Origin: Firm-13 sp037143795
Lineage (GTDB): Bacteria; Bacillota; Clostridia; Saccharofermentanales; Saccharofermentanaceae
Direction of reading: 5' to 3'
Assembly: GCA_037143795.1 (NCBI GenBank)
Contig: JBAWXZ010000018.1
Span: forward strand, 1 to 64,000
DNA: 64,000 nt
The position numbers and the translations under genes were made by a program. Shown here in pieces: positions 42,621 to 51,600 of this stretch; the first letter of the stretch is position 1, and each line of letters begins with the position of its first letter. The notes beneath the pieces are model-generated. The model ran no database searches and had not been told where the DNA came from. It worked only from the letters and a program-made list of their open reading frames with translations.

Positions 42621-43335
42621 ACGTGAAAAAGCAATGACACTTCTTCTTCACCAGAAGGCATTTATCTGCCGGCTGCGTTTTGCACGGAAAGGCAGCTTAA
42701 GCTTTGTCGGCCATCTGGATCTTATGCGGACATTTGAACGATCGATGCGCAGGGCCGGATTGCCCCTTCTGCATTCACAAGGATATAATCCGAGGCCAAT
42801 GCTTGTTTTTGCACTGCCTCTCGGTGTAGGAATTTCGACATCCGATGATTATCTGGACGTTTCTTTTACGGAAGAAACGGATCCTCAGCAGGTGATTGAA
42901 GCGCTGTCGCCTATGCTGCCGGCCGGTCTCGAAATACTGGACGGATGGCCCGTTCCGGAGACTAACGGAAGTATAATGGCTCTCGTCAGTGCGGCAAGTT
43001 ACCATCTGCGGGCACCTGGAATTACTGAAGCTCTCAGAAGGCTTTTCATTCTCGATGAAGTTACAGTGGAAAAACGATCAAAAGGACAGATCCGGACGCT
43101 CAACATCCGGCCTCTCATGCTCAGGATGATCGAAGATGATCCTCTTAATGCGGATGCCTGCACGGTGCTTGTATGTGCTGGTTCTCATGAAAATGTCCGG
43201 CCCGACCTATTGCTTTCCGCCCTGACAATTTATGCGGATTATCCAAAAAACGACAGCGTCAACTGCGAAATAGAAAGAACCGGACTTTTTGCAGGTGAAT
43301 ATCCTGCTTTGAAACGGTTTAAGGAGATGAACTGA
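42607..43335 (+). CDS. Radical SAM-linked protein, TIGR03936/DUF2344 family
   Basis: 242 residues. The family core is RLRFARKGSLSFVGHLDLMRTFERSMRRAGLPLLHSQGYNPRP-like, followed by LGVGISTSDDYLDV. It is the obligate partner of the TIGR03960 radical SAM protein; in many genomes the two are fused. Its role is unknown, with tRNA or rRNA modification often guessed from the neighbours. ATG at 42607 follows GGAGGAGG and overlaps the upstream gene. nrdG follows after 2 bp. Confidence 0.92.
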   Translation: MNQSEREKAMTLLLHQKAFICRLRFARKGSLSFVGHLDLMRTFERSMRRAGLPLLHSQGYNPRPMLVFALPLGVGISTSDDYLDVSFTEETDPQQVIEALSPMLPAGLEILDGWPVPETNGSIMALVSAASYHLRAPGITEALRRLFILDEVTVEKRSKGQIRTLNIRPLMLRMIEDDPLNADACTVLVCAGSHENVRPDLLLSALTIYADYPKNDSVNCEIERTGLFAGEYPALKRFKEMN

Positions 43336-43337
43336 AC

Positions 43338-43838
43338 ATGCTTCGATTATTCGGAGAAATTAAGGAGTCGATAACGGACGGCCCGGGGCTTCGATATACG
43401 GTTTTTGCACAGGGCTGCCCGCATTATTGCACAGGATGTCATAATCCCGACAGTCACTCATTTACCGAGGGATATCTTGTGAAGGAAGATAAAGTAATCG
43501 CCGAAGTCCTCAGGAACCCGCTGCTCGACGGAGTTACCTTAAGCGGAGGTGAGCCGTTTATGCAGGCCGCCGAGCTTGCCGTCGTCGCATCTGCGGTAAA
43601 AGCAAAAGGATTGAATGTCATTGTGTTTTCAGGCTATACATATGAAGAACTTCTGGCGCTTTCAAAGGAACGTAAAGGATATACAGCACTTCTGGATAAT
43701 ACGGATATTCTTGTGGACGGGCGCTTTGACATCGACAGGAGATCCATGGACCTTCGATTCCGGGGCTCCGCAAACCAGCGTGCTATCGATGTTCCCGCTT
43801 CTTTAAGGTCGGGAAGTGTTGTACTATACCCGCTATGA
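43338..43838 (+). CDS. nrdG: Anaerobic ribonucleoside-triphosphate reductase activating protein
   Basis: 166 residues. Radical-SAM activase with C27-x3-C31-x2-C34 in QGCPHYCTGCHNP and the GGEP motif in VTLSGGEPFMQ. It installs the glycyl radical on NrdD. The start MLRLFGEIKESITDGPGLRYTVF is typical. nrdD is not adjacent, which is unusual, as the two are normally neighbours. Confidence 0.93.
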   Translation: MLRLFGEIKESITDGPGLRYTVFAQGCPHYCTGCHNPDSHSFTEGYLVKEDKVIAEVLRNPLLDGVTLSGGEPFMQAAELAVVASAVKAKGLNVIVFSGYTYEELLALSKERKGYTALLDNTDILVDGRFDIDRRSMDLRFRGSANQRAIDVPASLRSGSVVLYPL

Positions 43839-43949
43839 GAAATGTATCAGGTCAATGTTGTTATTTCGATAAAAAAACGGTAAGATAAGACAAGCATATT
43901 TTTGGTTTGCGCCGGGAGTATGCCATTGATTCCAAAAGGAGGGCGCAGC

Positions 43950-44459
43950 ATGAATACAGCAGAAGAAGATTTTGCAGGCGGCCTTTTGCGGATATTCGAC
44001 AATGTACTTTTGACCGAAGAGAAAGCCCTGTCCAAGGGCTATTTTTCAGATCTGTCAATAGCGGAGCTTCATACGATTGAAGCAATCGGGCCATACGAGG
44101 CACGGGCGATGAGCGAGACTGCAAACCGGCTCGGAATTACAACAGGAACCCTGACTGTTGCTATTGACCGGCTTGTTAGAAAAGGCTACGTTGAACGCAA
44201 CCGTGATACCAAGGACAGGCGCGTTGTCCGGATTCACCTCACCCGTCACGGTAAGCTCGCGTTCCGGATGCATTCCAAGTTCCATACACTTCTCGTAAAA
44301 AGAATTATGGAGCCGCTTGATTCCGAGAAACAGGAAATTTTGGCGGAAATGGTCATGAATATTGATCGGTTTATATCAGAACAGTACCGTAAATACAGTA
44401 AAGAAGCGAACTTGAAGACCACGTTGGATGACTCTAGGAGGTCAATGGAAGATGTCTGA
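43950..44459 (+). CDS. MarR family transcriptional regulator, FabT-like by context
   Basis: 169 residues with a winged helix-turn-helix: MSETANRLGITTGTLTVAIDRLVRKGYVERNRDTKDRRVVRIHLT. The ATG at 43950 follows AAAAGGAGG. It overlaps the start of the acyl carrier protein gene by 8 bp, like fabT genes that sit in fatty-acid clusters. A palindrome resembling a FabT box lies before the acyl ligase at 46651. Regulation of lipid genes is therefore likely but inferred. Confidence 0.9.
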   Translation: MNTAEEDFAGGLLRIFDNVLLTEEKALSKGYFSDLSIAELHTIEAIGPYEARAMSETANRLGITTGTLTVAIDRLVRKGYVERNRDTKDRRVVRIHLTRHGKLAFRMHSKFHTLLVKRIMEPLDSEKQEILAEMVMNIDRFISEQYRKYSKEANLKTTLDDSRRSMEDV

Positions 44460-44784
44460 GCATGTGCCCGAAAAACAACAGGTTGATTCTGACAAAAAAG
44501 GAGATCCTCGAGAACGTAGCCCCGAAGAAAGTGCAGGCGAGAAGAAGAAGGACCGAATATACGATGATATAATTGCCATGGTTGTGCGCATGACCACGCT
44601 TTCTCCGACTGATGTGGCTCCGGAAACGGATATTTTTTATGATCTGAGCCTGGATTCACTTCAGGTTTATGAACTTGTTGTAGATTTGGAGGATGGTTAT
44701 GATATTCGTCTTCCCGATGAAGATTTAGAAAAGATCCATACCGTTCAGGATGTTGTGGATCTCGTATATAAGCTGTCCAAGTAA
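44452..44784 (+). CDS. acpP: Acyl carrier protein with charged N-terminal extension
   Basis: 110 residues. The C-terminal 75 residues are a canonical ACP with the phosphopantetheine site D-S-L (Ser69) in YDLSLDSLQVYELVVDLEDGYDI. The first 33 residues are a hydrophilic Lys/Glu-rich extension absent from ordinary AcpP. It may be an accessory ACP dedicated to the local lipid genes rather than the main fatty-acid ACP, as no fab genes are near. Overlaps the MarR gene; AGGAGGT precedes the ATG. Confidence 0.92.
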   Translation: MSEHVPEKQQVDSDKKGDPRERSPEESAGEKKKDRIYDDIIAMVVRMTTLSPTDVAPETDIFYDLSLDSLQVYELVVDLEDGYDIRLPDEDLEKIHTVQDVVDLVYKLSK

Positions 44785-44798
44785 GAATCATGATATGC

Positions 44799-44822
44799 AC
44801 AGCTGCTTTGAATCGAAGCTGT
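44799..44822. other. Inverted repeat between acpP and the lipid kinase gene
   Basis: ACAGCT and AGCTGT enclose GCTTTGAATCGA, and inner bases GCTT/AAGC can also pair. There is no T run, so it is a weak terminator at best. The stretch GCTTTGAAT is shared with the palindrome at 46651. Confidence 0.4.
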
Positions 44823-44870
44823 CCCAATAAGTAACGGGGACTTCGTGCCTTATGTTCTCAGAGGGAATAT

Positions 44871-45842
44871 ATGCATTATGTTTTTATAATGAACCCTTTT
44901 GCTGATAAAAAACGAATGTCAGTAACGGAAAAGGCTATTGTTGATTTAAAACAAAGCAAGGGCGAATGTGTCCATGTCAGGAGGACGGAATATCCGGGTC
45001 ATGCCGGAGTTCTGGCGGCTGAATATGCCGATCGCTATGAAGAAGATGCTATTATCTTCGCCTGCGGCGGAGACGGCACCGTCCATGAGGTTGCCAATGC
45101 CCTTGTTTTCAGGAAAACAGTTATGGCTGTTCTTCCCATGGGTACGGGCAATGATTTTGCGCGTTCCGTGCTGTCTAAGGAACAGTATTATCAGCCGCAT
45201 CTTCTGCTTTACAGGATTGATGAGTATATAATCAAGCCCGTAGACGTGATTCGTATCGACAGCTATGACACGCTTGGCAATCACCTTCCCCTGTGGAGCC
45301 GGTATAGTATCAATATTACTTCTTTCGGACTTGATACGATTGTACAGGCTACTGCCAAAACGATAATAAGCTCAGTAAAACGCGCCAAACTCATACGCAG
45401 GAATGCGTATACGATTGCCATACTTATCTGCCTGATTCGCGGCTGGAATTTCAAAATGAAGTATTCATTTGAGCTTGCTGACAATGCGGGAACAGTTGAA
45501 GGTGAATTAGCCTATTCTCTGGCAGGCATCTGCAACGGACAGTATTACGGGAACGGTTTTCATCCCGCCCCGGAGGCAAAGCTTGACGACGGTATTCTTG
45601 ATGTATGCCTGATTAATGATCTTCCGCTGTACAAGGTTATTTCGATGGTCTCAAAATATAAGAAGGGGACGCATTCGCCCCACCCTGATATCCATACTTT
45701 CCGTGTTACAAAAGGCGTCATTTCTGCAACCAATGGTGATACACAGCTTGAAGGCAATTTTGACGGGGAAGATTTCTGGGGACATCAGGTACGGTTTGAA
45801 GTAATACCCGCAGCTGTTCAGTTCGCCTTTTTTTCCATCTGA
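44871..45842 (+). CDS. Diacylglycerol kinase family lipid kinase
   Basis: 323 residues of the DagK/YegS catalytic family: N-terminal YVFIMNPFADKK, nucleotide-binding FACGGDGTVHEVANALV near residue 64, LPMGTGNDFAR, and the C-terminal GNGFHPAPEAKLDDGILDVCLIN. It phosphorylates diacylglycerol or another lipid alcohol, returning it to the phosphatidate pool. The 3' end overlaps the convergent plsC gene by 25 bp. Confidence 0.93.
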   Translation: MHYVFIMNPFADKKRMSVTEKAIVDLKQSKGECVHVRRTEYPGHAGVLAAEYADRYEEDAIIFACGGDGTVHEVANALVFRKTVMAVLPMGTGNDFARSVLSKEQYYQPHLLLYRIDEYIIKPVDVIRIDSYDTLGNHLPLWSRYSINITSFGLDTIVQATAKTIISSVKRAKLIRRNAYTIAILICLIRGWNFKMKYSFELADNAGTVEGELAYSLAGICNGQYYGNGFHPAPEAKLDDGILDVCLINDLPLYKVISMVSKYKKGTHSPHPDIHTFRVTKGVISATNGDTQLEGNFDGEDFWGHQVRFEVIPAAVQFAFFSI

Positions 45843-46534
45843 AGCATCCACTGTGTAATAGCTTCTGTAAGCTGATGTGCATCCTTGCCGTAATCGGCAG
45901 GGAAGAAGGGCTTACCGTAGTGTACTACGACTTTCTTTCTTCTGTGTGCCGTATGATCCCAAGGATGCGGTTTCTTCATATGCCTTGAAAATACTGCATA
46001 TCCGCCTTCAATATAAACCGGGAGAAGAGGAACATTAGCCTTTAGTGCCATATATGCGGCACCATCTTTAAGCTCGGCAACTTTGCCGTCGTGACTGCGG
46101 GTTCCCTCGGGATGGACGAGCATGACATGCCCGTTTTCAACTTCTTTTTTTGCCTTGATTAATCCGCGGACCGGGCTGCCGTAGCGGTCCACCGCGATTC
46201 CCTGGCCGACACGCATGATTAACCGGCCTATAAGGCCGTGATCTGTCTCGAGATCGGACGCAGCAAGACAGCAGAATGTCTTGAAGTGTTTTCTGGGAAG
46301 AAAATATGCAAGCCACATTCCGTCAACATATGTCTGGTGGTTTGAAGCAATAACATACGGAATAGTTTTTGGAATATTCTCTTTGCCTTCTGCGGAAAAA
46401 CGCAAAAAAATCAATGTTGCGAGCATACCTACATCATAGGCGGCATTTCCAATGAACCCTCGCTTGACCGGATATTTATCGGATGCCTGTGATTCTGTAT
46501 GTTTAGGTTTAATGTTATCTTCTGCTGGACTCAC
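45818..46534 (-). CDS. plsC: 1-acyl-sn-glycerol-3-phosphate acyltransferase
   Basis: 238 residues. Catalytic motif N-H-x4-D in ASNHQTYVDGMW (His66, Asp71) and the substrate motif VHPEGTRSHDG. It makes phosphatidic acid from lysophosphatidate and an acyl donor. GTG start at 46534 behind GGAGG. About 25 hydrophilic residues precede the first membrane-associated helix. Encoded opposite to its lipid neighbours. Confidence 0.93.
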   Translation of the reverse strand: MSPAEDNIKPKHTESQASDKYPVKRGFIGNAAYDVGMLATLIFLRFSAEGKENIPKTIPYVIASNHQTYVDGMWLAYFLPRKHFKTFCCLAASDLETDHGLIGRLIMRVGQGIAVDRYGSPVRGLIKAKKEVENGHVMLVHPEGTRSHDGKVAELKDGAAYMALKANVPLLPVYIEGGYAVFSRHMKKPHPWDHTAHRRKKVVVHYGKPFFPADYGKDAHQLTEAITQWMLQMEKKAN

Positions 46535-46650
46535 GATATATATCCTCCGTGAAAGTGATGAAAAATGGCATGTGAAACGATTTTTTATTTATTTGCACTA
46601 TTCATGCTAGACTAGTGAAGCGAGATTGTCAAATCATCTTTCTGAAAGGT

Positions 46651-46667
46651 GCTTTGAATGTCAAAGC
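46651..46667. promoter_or_regulatory. FabT-box-like palindrome upstream of the acyl ligase
   Basis: GCTTTGAATGTCAAAGC is a perfect palindrome around a central ATG. It resembles the TTTGA-n3-TCAAA operators bound by MarR-family FabT regulators, and a MarR gene lies in the same island. A T run follows at 46673-46679, so an intrinsic terminator or attenuator hairpin is an alternative reading. Confidence 0.45.
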
Positions 46668-46802
46668 ATCATCTTTTTTCGTGGACGCTTCGTCGTATAC
46701 GTGATATTATCGAAAAGAGTTTGATTTTTTTATGCTTTTCGTGTAATCCATTGGTTTTCCGATTTTCAATATATTACAAATGTTCATCCGGGGAGGGTAC
46801 TT

Positions 46803-48635
46803 ATGCAGGTCGTTACGGGCAAGGGAACTCGTGAAGCGGTTCATTATGAAAATCTTCGTGATCTGGTACTGGATACAAGGTCCAGATACGCTGCCAGGGA
46901 TGCCTTTATATACCGGAAAAAGCCCAACATTGCTGAGATTCACAAGACGTTCAAGGATTTTGCCGACGATGTGGAATACATAGGAACCGCTCTTATGGAG
47001 CTCGGCCTTTCCGGTGAACACATTTCCGTGGTCGGAGAAAATGCCTATGAATGGGTGGTCTCCTACTCTGCTGTTGTCGGAGGTGTCGGCGTCGGTGTCC
47101 CGCTTGACCGGCTGCTTCCCGAAGTGGAAGTCAGAAGTCTTCTGTTCCGGGGTAAAGTCCGTGCTGTTTTTTACCACCCCAAGCATCACGAAATGATGAT
47201 GTCCATTGCTGCCAGACAGGAAGAGGAGAATCTGGATGTCCGGTATTTCTTCTGCATGGATCAGGAGCTCGTCAAGGGAGGACTTCCGGACGACCCCCGC
47301 TTCATCGATTTTTCGACTTTAAGGCAAATTGGACAATCCCGGATGTCAAAAGATGACAGACGGTTTCTTGACGCAGTGATCGACCCGGATGCCGTACGCA
47401 TTCTTCTGTTTACATCAGGTACAACAGCTGCGAGCAAGGGAGTCATGCTCTCCAATAAGAACATTTGCTCCAATGTATACTCGATTTCCACGACCCTCCA
47501 TGTTGAGCCGGGAGAACGTGCTTTTTCGATTCTTCCTCTTCATCATACGCTCGAGAATACCTGCGATTTTTTCCTTTTGTCGCGCGGATGCGTGCTGTGT
47601 TTCTCGGACGGCCTGCGTTATCTGATCAAAAATATCCAGGAGTGGCACGTCGAAATCGTGCTTTCGGTACCGCTTCTTTTTGAGAATGTCCACAGCAAAA
47701 TAATGAACGGGATTGTCGAGTCAGGAAAGGGAAGATTAATAACGACAGCTGTTCCTGTTACCCGTGCCCTGAAACGAATACATGTTGATATCAGGCGCAT
47801 TGTTTTTGCGGATATTCTGAGTAAACTCGGGGGGCATCTTCGACTCGTTGTTATTGGAGGAGCTGCAATCGATAAGTCGATTATCCGAGATTTCAATGAT
47901 TTCGGCGTGGATTTCCTAATGGGTTACGGCCTTACGGAGACTTCACCGGTTATAAGCACAACAACACCGGAAAGAAATGTTTACGGCAGCGTCGGTGTGC
48001 CTATGAAAGGTATTCAGGCAGCCATCGATACGGAAAGTACAAAGCCGGGAGCGGTGGGTGAGATCCTCACCAGAAGTGACTGCGTCATGCACGGTTATTT
48101 TGATAACCAGGAGGCAACGGATGAGGTCCTTATGCCTGACGGCTGGCTCCGGACGGGCGATATGGGATATCTTGACCGTTACGGCTGCATTCATATAACA
48201 GGGCGTGCGAAGTCCATGATTGTGCTGACAAACGGCAAAAAGGTATTCCCGGAAGAGCTTGAATCGCTTATCAATCTTGTTCCGGGAGTCCGGGAGTCCT
48301 TTGTGTGGGGTGAGCCTACAGAAAAGGACTCAATCATCATATGTGCCAAGATTCTTATTGATCGCCAGGAGTGCGGCAAATACCTTCCGGTTCCGGAGAA
48401 GACACCGGGTGATAATTCACTGAACGCATATTTCCATGGTCACTTAAAACTGATCAATCATGAGATGCCGTCCTATAAATCGGTTCGCTATTTTGTATTT
48501 TCCGAGGGTGAGATGGTGAAAACCACTACACTCAAAATCAAACGCCAGCAGGAACTTACAGCAAACCACGAGATGCTCGCAAAAGCGGGTGCCACGATGA
48601 AATCTGCAAACGGACAAAATCTGGACACCCTCTGA
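46803..48635 (+). CDS. AMP-dependent long-chain acyl-CoA/acyl-ACP synthetase
   Basis: 610 residues. AMP-binding motif LLFTSGTTAASKGVMLSNKN (the usual G-x-P-K-G is A-A-S-K-G), MGYGLTETSPVIS, GWLRTGDMGYLDRYGCIHITGR and the catalytic-lysine hinge region near NGKKVFPEELE. The enzyme activates fatty acids; with a dedicated ACP gene 2 kb upstream, acyl-ACP synthetase activity is as plausible as acyl-CoA synthetase. ATG follows GGGAGGG. A palindromic site lies 140 bp upstream. Confidence 0.92.
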   Translation: MQVVTGKGTREAVHYENLRDLVLDTRSRYAARDAFIYRKKPNIAEIHKTFKDFADDVEYIGTALMELGLSGEHISVVGENAYEWVVSYSAVVGGVGVGVPLDRLLPEVEVRSLLFRGKVRAVFYHPKHHEMMMSIAARQEEENLDVRYFFCMDQELVKGGLPDDPRFIDFSTLRQIGQSRMSKDDRRFLDAVIDPDAVRILLFTSGTTAASKGVMLSNKNICSNVYSISTTLHVEPGERAFSILPLHHTLENTCDFFLLSRGCVLCFSDGLRYLIKNIQEWHVEIVLSVPLLFENVHSKIMNGIVESGKGRLITTAVPVTRALKRIHVDIRRIVFADILSKLGGHLRLVVIGGAAIDKSIIRDFNDFGVDFLMGYGLTETSPVISTTTPERNVYGSVGVPMKGIQAAIDTESTKPGAVGEILTRSDCVMHGYFDNQEATDEVLMPDGWLRTGDMGYLDRYGCIHITGRAKSMIVLTNGKKVFPEELESLINLVPGVRESFVWGEPTEKDSIIICAKILIDRQECGKYLPVPEKTPGDNSLNAYFHGHLKLINHEMPSYKSVRYFVFSEGEMVKTTTLKIKRQQELTANHEMLAKAGATMKSANGQNLDTL

Positions 48636-48648
48636 GGAGGTGCTTTCT

Positions 48649-51600
48649 TTGGGACTTCGAATTTTGCATGGAGAACATGCCGGCGACCTCTTGGACGCAT
48701 GCCTTGAAGAAATCTGTACCGAGGCAATCCACTGGCCGCAGAAACGTGCCTTTTTGATTGTACCGGAGCAGACGAAGGCGGATATGGAACGGCGGTACCT
48801 TGCTGTCAGAAAGCGGGTTGATGCGCGCGAGGGTAAATCCCCGGCCGCCTCATCGAATGCGCTCATGCTCGTTGATGTGGTAAGCTTTCACCGGTTTGCC
48901 CACAGGATCCTCTCCGAGGTCGGAAGGTATCCTCAGAATTTTCTTGATGAGTCTTCAAAATCAATGCTGATCCATCAGATTTTAAATGACGGGAAAGAAG
49001 ACTTCAAAGTCCTTTCCGCCCTTTGTGACCGGATGGGATTCGTTCCGGATATAGAAAATGTATTGGGGGATTTTTCACGGTATCATGTTACTCCCGAGAA
49101 ACTTCATTCGATTCCTGCGGCTTCCGTGGATCCCCAGTTCTCGGATAAGATGGCGGATTTTGCGCTCCTGATGGAACGCCTGTCCGCGCGCCAGGCTGAA
49201 TTGGGATATTCGGATCAGGGTGAAGAAATGAAGCGGCTTGCAGACACGCTCCAGGAACTTTTTCTGTGTACCGGGATTCCAATACCCTGGCCGCTGTCGC
49301 GCCTTTCGTATATGCGGGATACGTCTGTCTGGATCATGGGTTTTGCACAGACCCGGGATTTTACTCCTCAGGAATGGGATGTTCTGGACCTGATCTACAG
49401 GCTCTGTGAAAAACTGACCATCTCAGTCTGCGCCGACCGTGTTCCTGCAGCGCAAAGCGAGGTTTCCGGCGGATCCGGTGTGTTTTATTTTGGGAGACAG
49501 ACAATATTCCATCTTCTGGAACGCTTCCCGAAGAGGATTCTTTGTGAAATTACCAAGTCAGATACCAGAGAACCTGCACTGTCCCATCTGGCGTGTGCAT
49601 ATGCCGCACGCTGCCGGGATACGTATGAAGACAAAACGACGGCAGTCCGCCGCGTCTTTACGAAAAACAGTATGGATGAACTTCACTTTGTTGCAGGGGA
49701 AATAAAGAAGTTGGTTCTTACTGAGGGCTTCCGGTATAACGACATCAGTGTAGTTCTTTGCGATCGTGCCGGGTATGAATCCAATCTGCATGCCGTGTTT
49801 CGCGAATATGGCCTTGATCCGTTCCTGGACAAGAGAAGACCTTTGTCCGGTACGGTTCTTGTACGCTTTATACTTTCCCTTCTCGATTTAGGCACCGAAG
49901 GCTGGACTTTCCGTCCTCTTATGACGTGCTTGAAATCCGGCATGTGCCATATTCCGGCTGACGATGTTGACCGCCTTGAGAACTACTGCCTGGAACATGG
50001 CTTATTCAGAGGATACCGGATTTTTTCAAAAGAATTATATGCAGGCGATAAATATCCCGACGGACCATATGTATGGGAAATCGTCGAACGTGTTCTGTAC
50101 CCGATCCGTGATTTTGTGCGGACTATCAGCCGGGAGAAATCCTGCGGCGCAAAAGCTACGGCTCTTCTGACTTTCCTGAACACCTACGGGGGCACGGCGG
50201 AAGGATTCCTTCCCGGAGTAGCTGGACAGATTGAGGCGTTATCCGGAGAATGGACGGATGCCAGGGATCAGGAAGCGGCCCTTGCCCTAGTGGCATCCTT
50301 CAATGAACTGGTTAAGCTTCTAAAAAAATTTGAAGGCCCGATCGGTGAGATGAACCTTTCACTGCTCAACTTCAAAAGCATGCTTTCCGCCGGGATGGAT
50401 GCAACTCTATCCGGTGCGATTCCTTCCTATGTCGATCAGCTTCAGATATCGGACACCAGAAGAGGCTACCAGCGGTCCTGCAGGGTATTGTTTCTTGTCG
50501 GCGCCAAAAGCGATAACTTCCCGTATAAAACTATCAAGGAAGGATTTCTTCGCGGGTTTGAACGGGATCTGCTGTCCAGGACACTGGGTATCTCGTTTCC
50601 AAGCCGTGCAAAAGATCAGATATATGTAGATACTTTTACTGCATATGCCCTGTTGTCGTGTCCGGTACAGCGGCTGTACCTGTCCTGCCCGAGTGCCGTG
50701 AACCCTTCTTCCGTTTTTACGATGATACCTGATGTGCTCCCCGGTGCACTGACAATCGATCAGCCGGATAAAAGCGGGCATGATCCCAGGCTGTTTTCCA
50801 AAACAGCCCTTCAGAGATTTGTCTGGTCCGGATTGTCCGAATCCTGCGGTGACAATAGTCCGGAGAACCTTCTGGCACAAAAGCTGGTTCAAAGATTCCC
50901 GGAATTATCCCTTCCATCCCTGCAGCAGATAAACTCGTTTGATGTAAGGCTGGATCCCGGAAAATTAGACCGGCGCTATGATGCTGTCGTAAAAATGAGT
51001 GTTTCCCAGATCGAGAGTTATGCGGCCTGTCCGTTCAAGCATTTCAGCCAATATGTCCTGGGCCTTCAGGAAAGACGAATCTTTGAGGTCGCGGTCAATG
51101 ATGTCGGATCTTTCCTGCATCGGATGTTCGAGCTTTCGCTCCTCGAATACCATACACAGGCCGCTGCTGCCGGAAGTCCTGCTGAAAAAGCAGAGGTGTA
51201 TCAGAAATTCCTGAAGGAAGATTACCGGCAGTGGGCTGTGAAACTCTTTGAACAGGTTTCCCGGGAAAACACGACTCCGATTTCCCAGGATCCGGGGTAT
51301 CTCGGGAATGCGGGCAACAAAATTATCCGGGTTGCAGAGCACTCGCTGCGGGCCATTTTCAGGGATATATCCCCGGGAGGTTTTGAACCGGAAAAAATAG
51401 AGTGGTCGTTTGGCGCCGATCAGGCAGCGCAGCTGGCACTGCACCTTCCGTCAGGGCGTACGGTTCAATTCAGGGGCGTCATCGACCGTGTGGATCTTGA
51501 TCACACAAACAGGACCTTCCGGATTATTGATTATAAGAGCGGCAACAAAAAAATAGACTATAACCTGCTGTTCGGCGGCCTTTCGCTGCAGCTGCCTGCC

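Noticed and set aside
43839..43949. FabT-type operator directly upstream of the MarR gene
   Set aside because: No TTTGA...TCAAA palindrome is present there.
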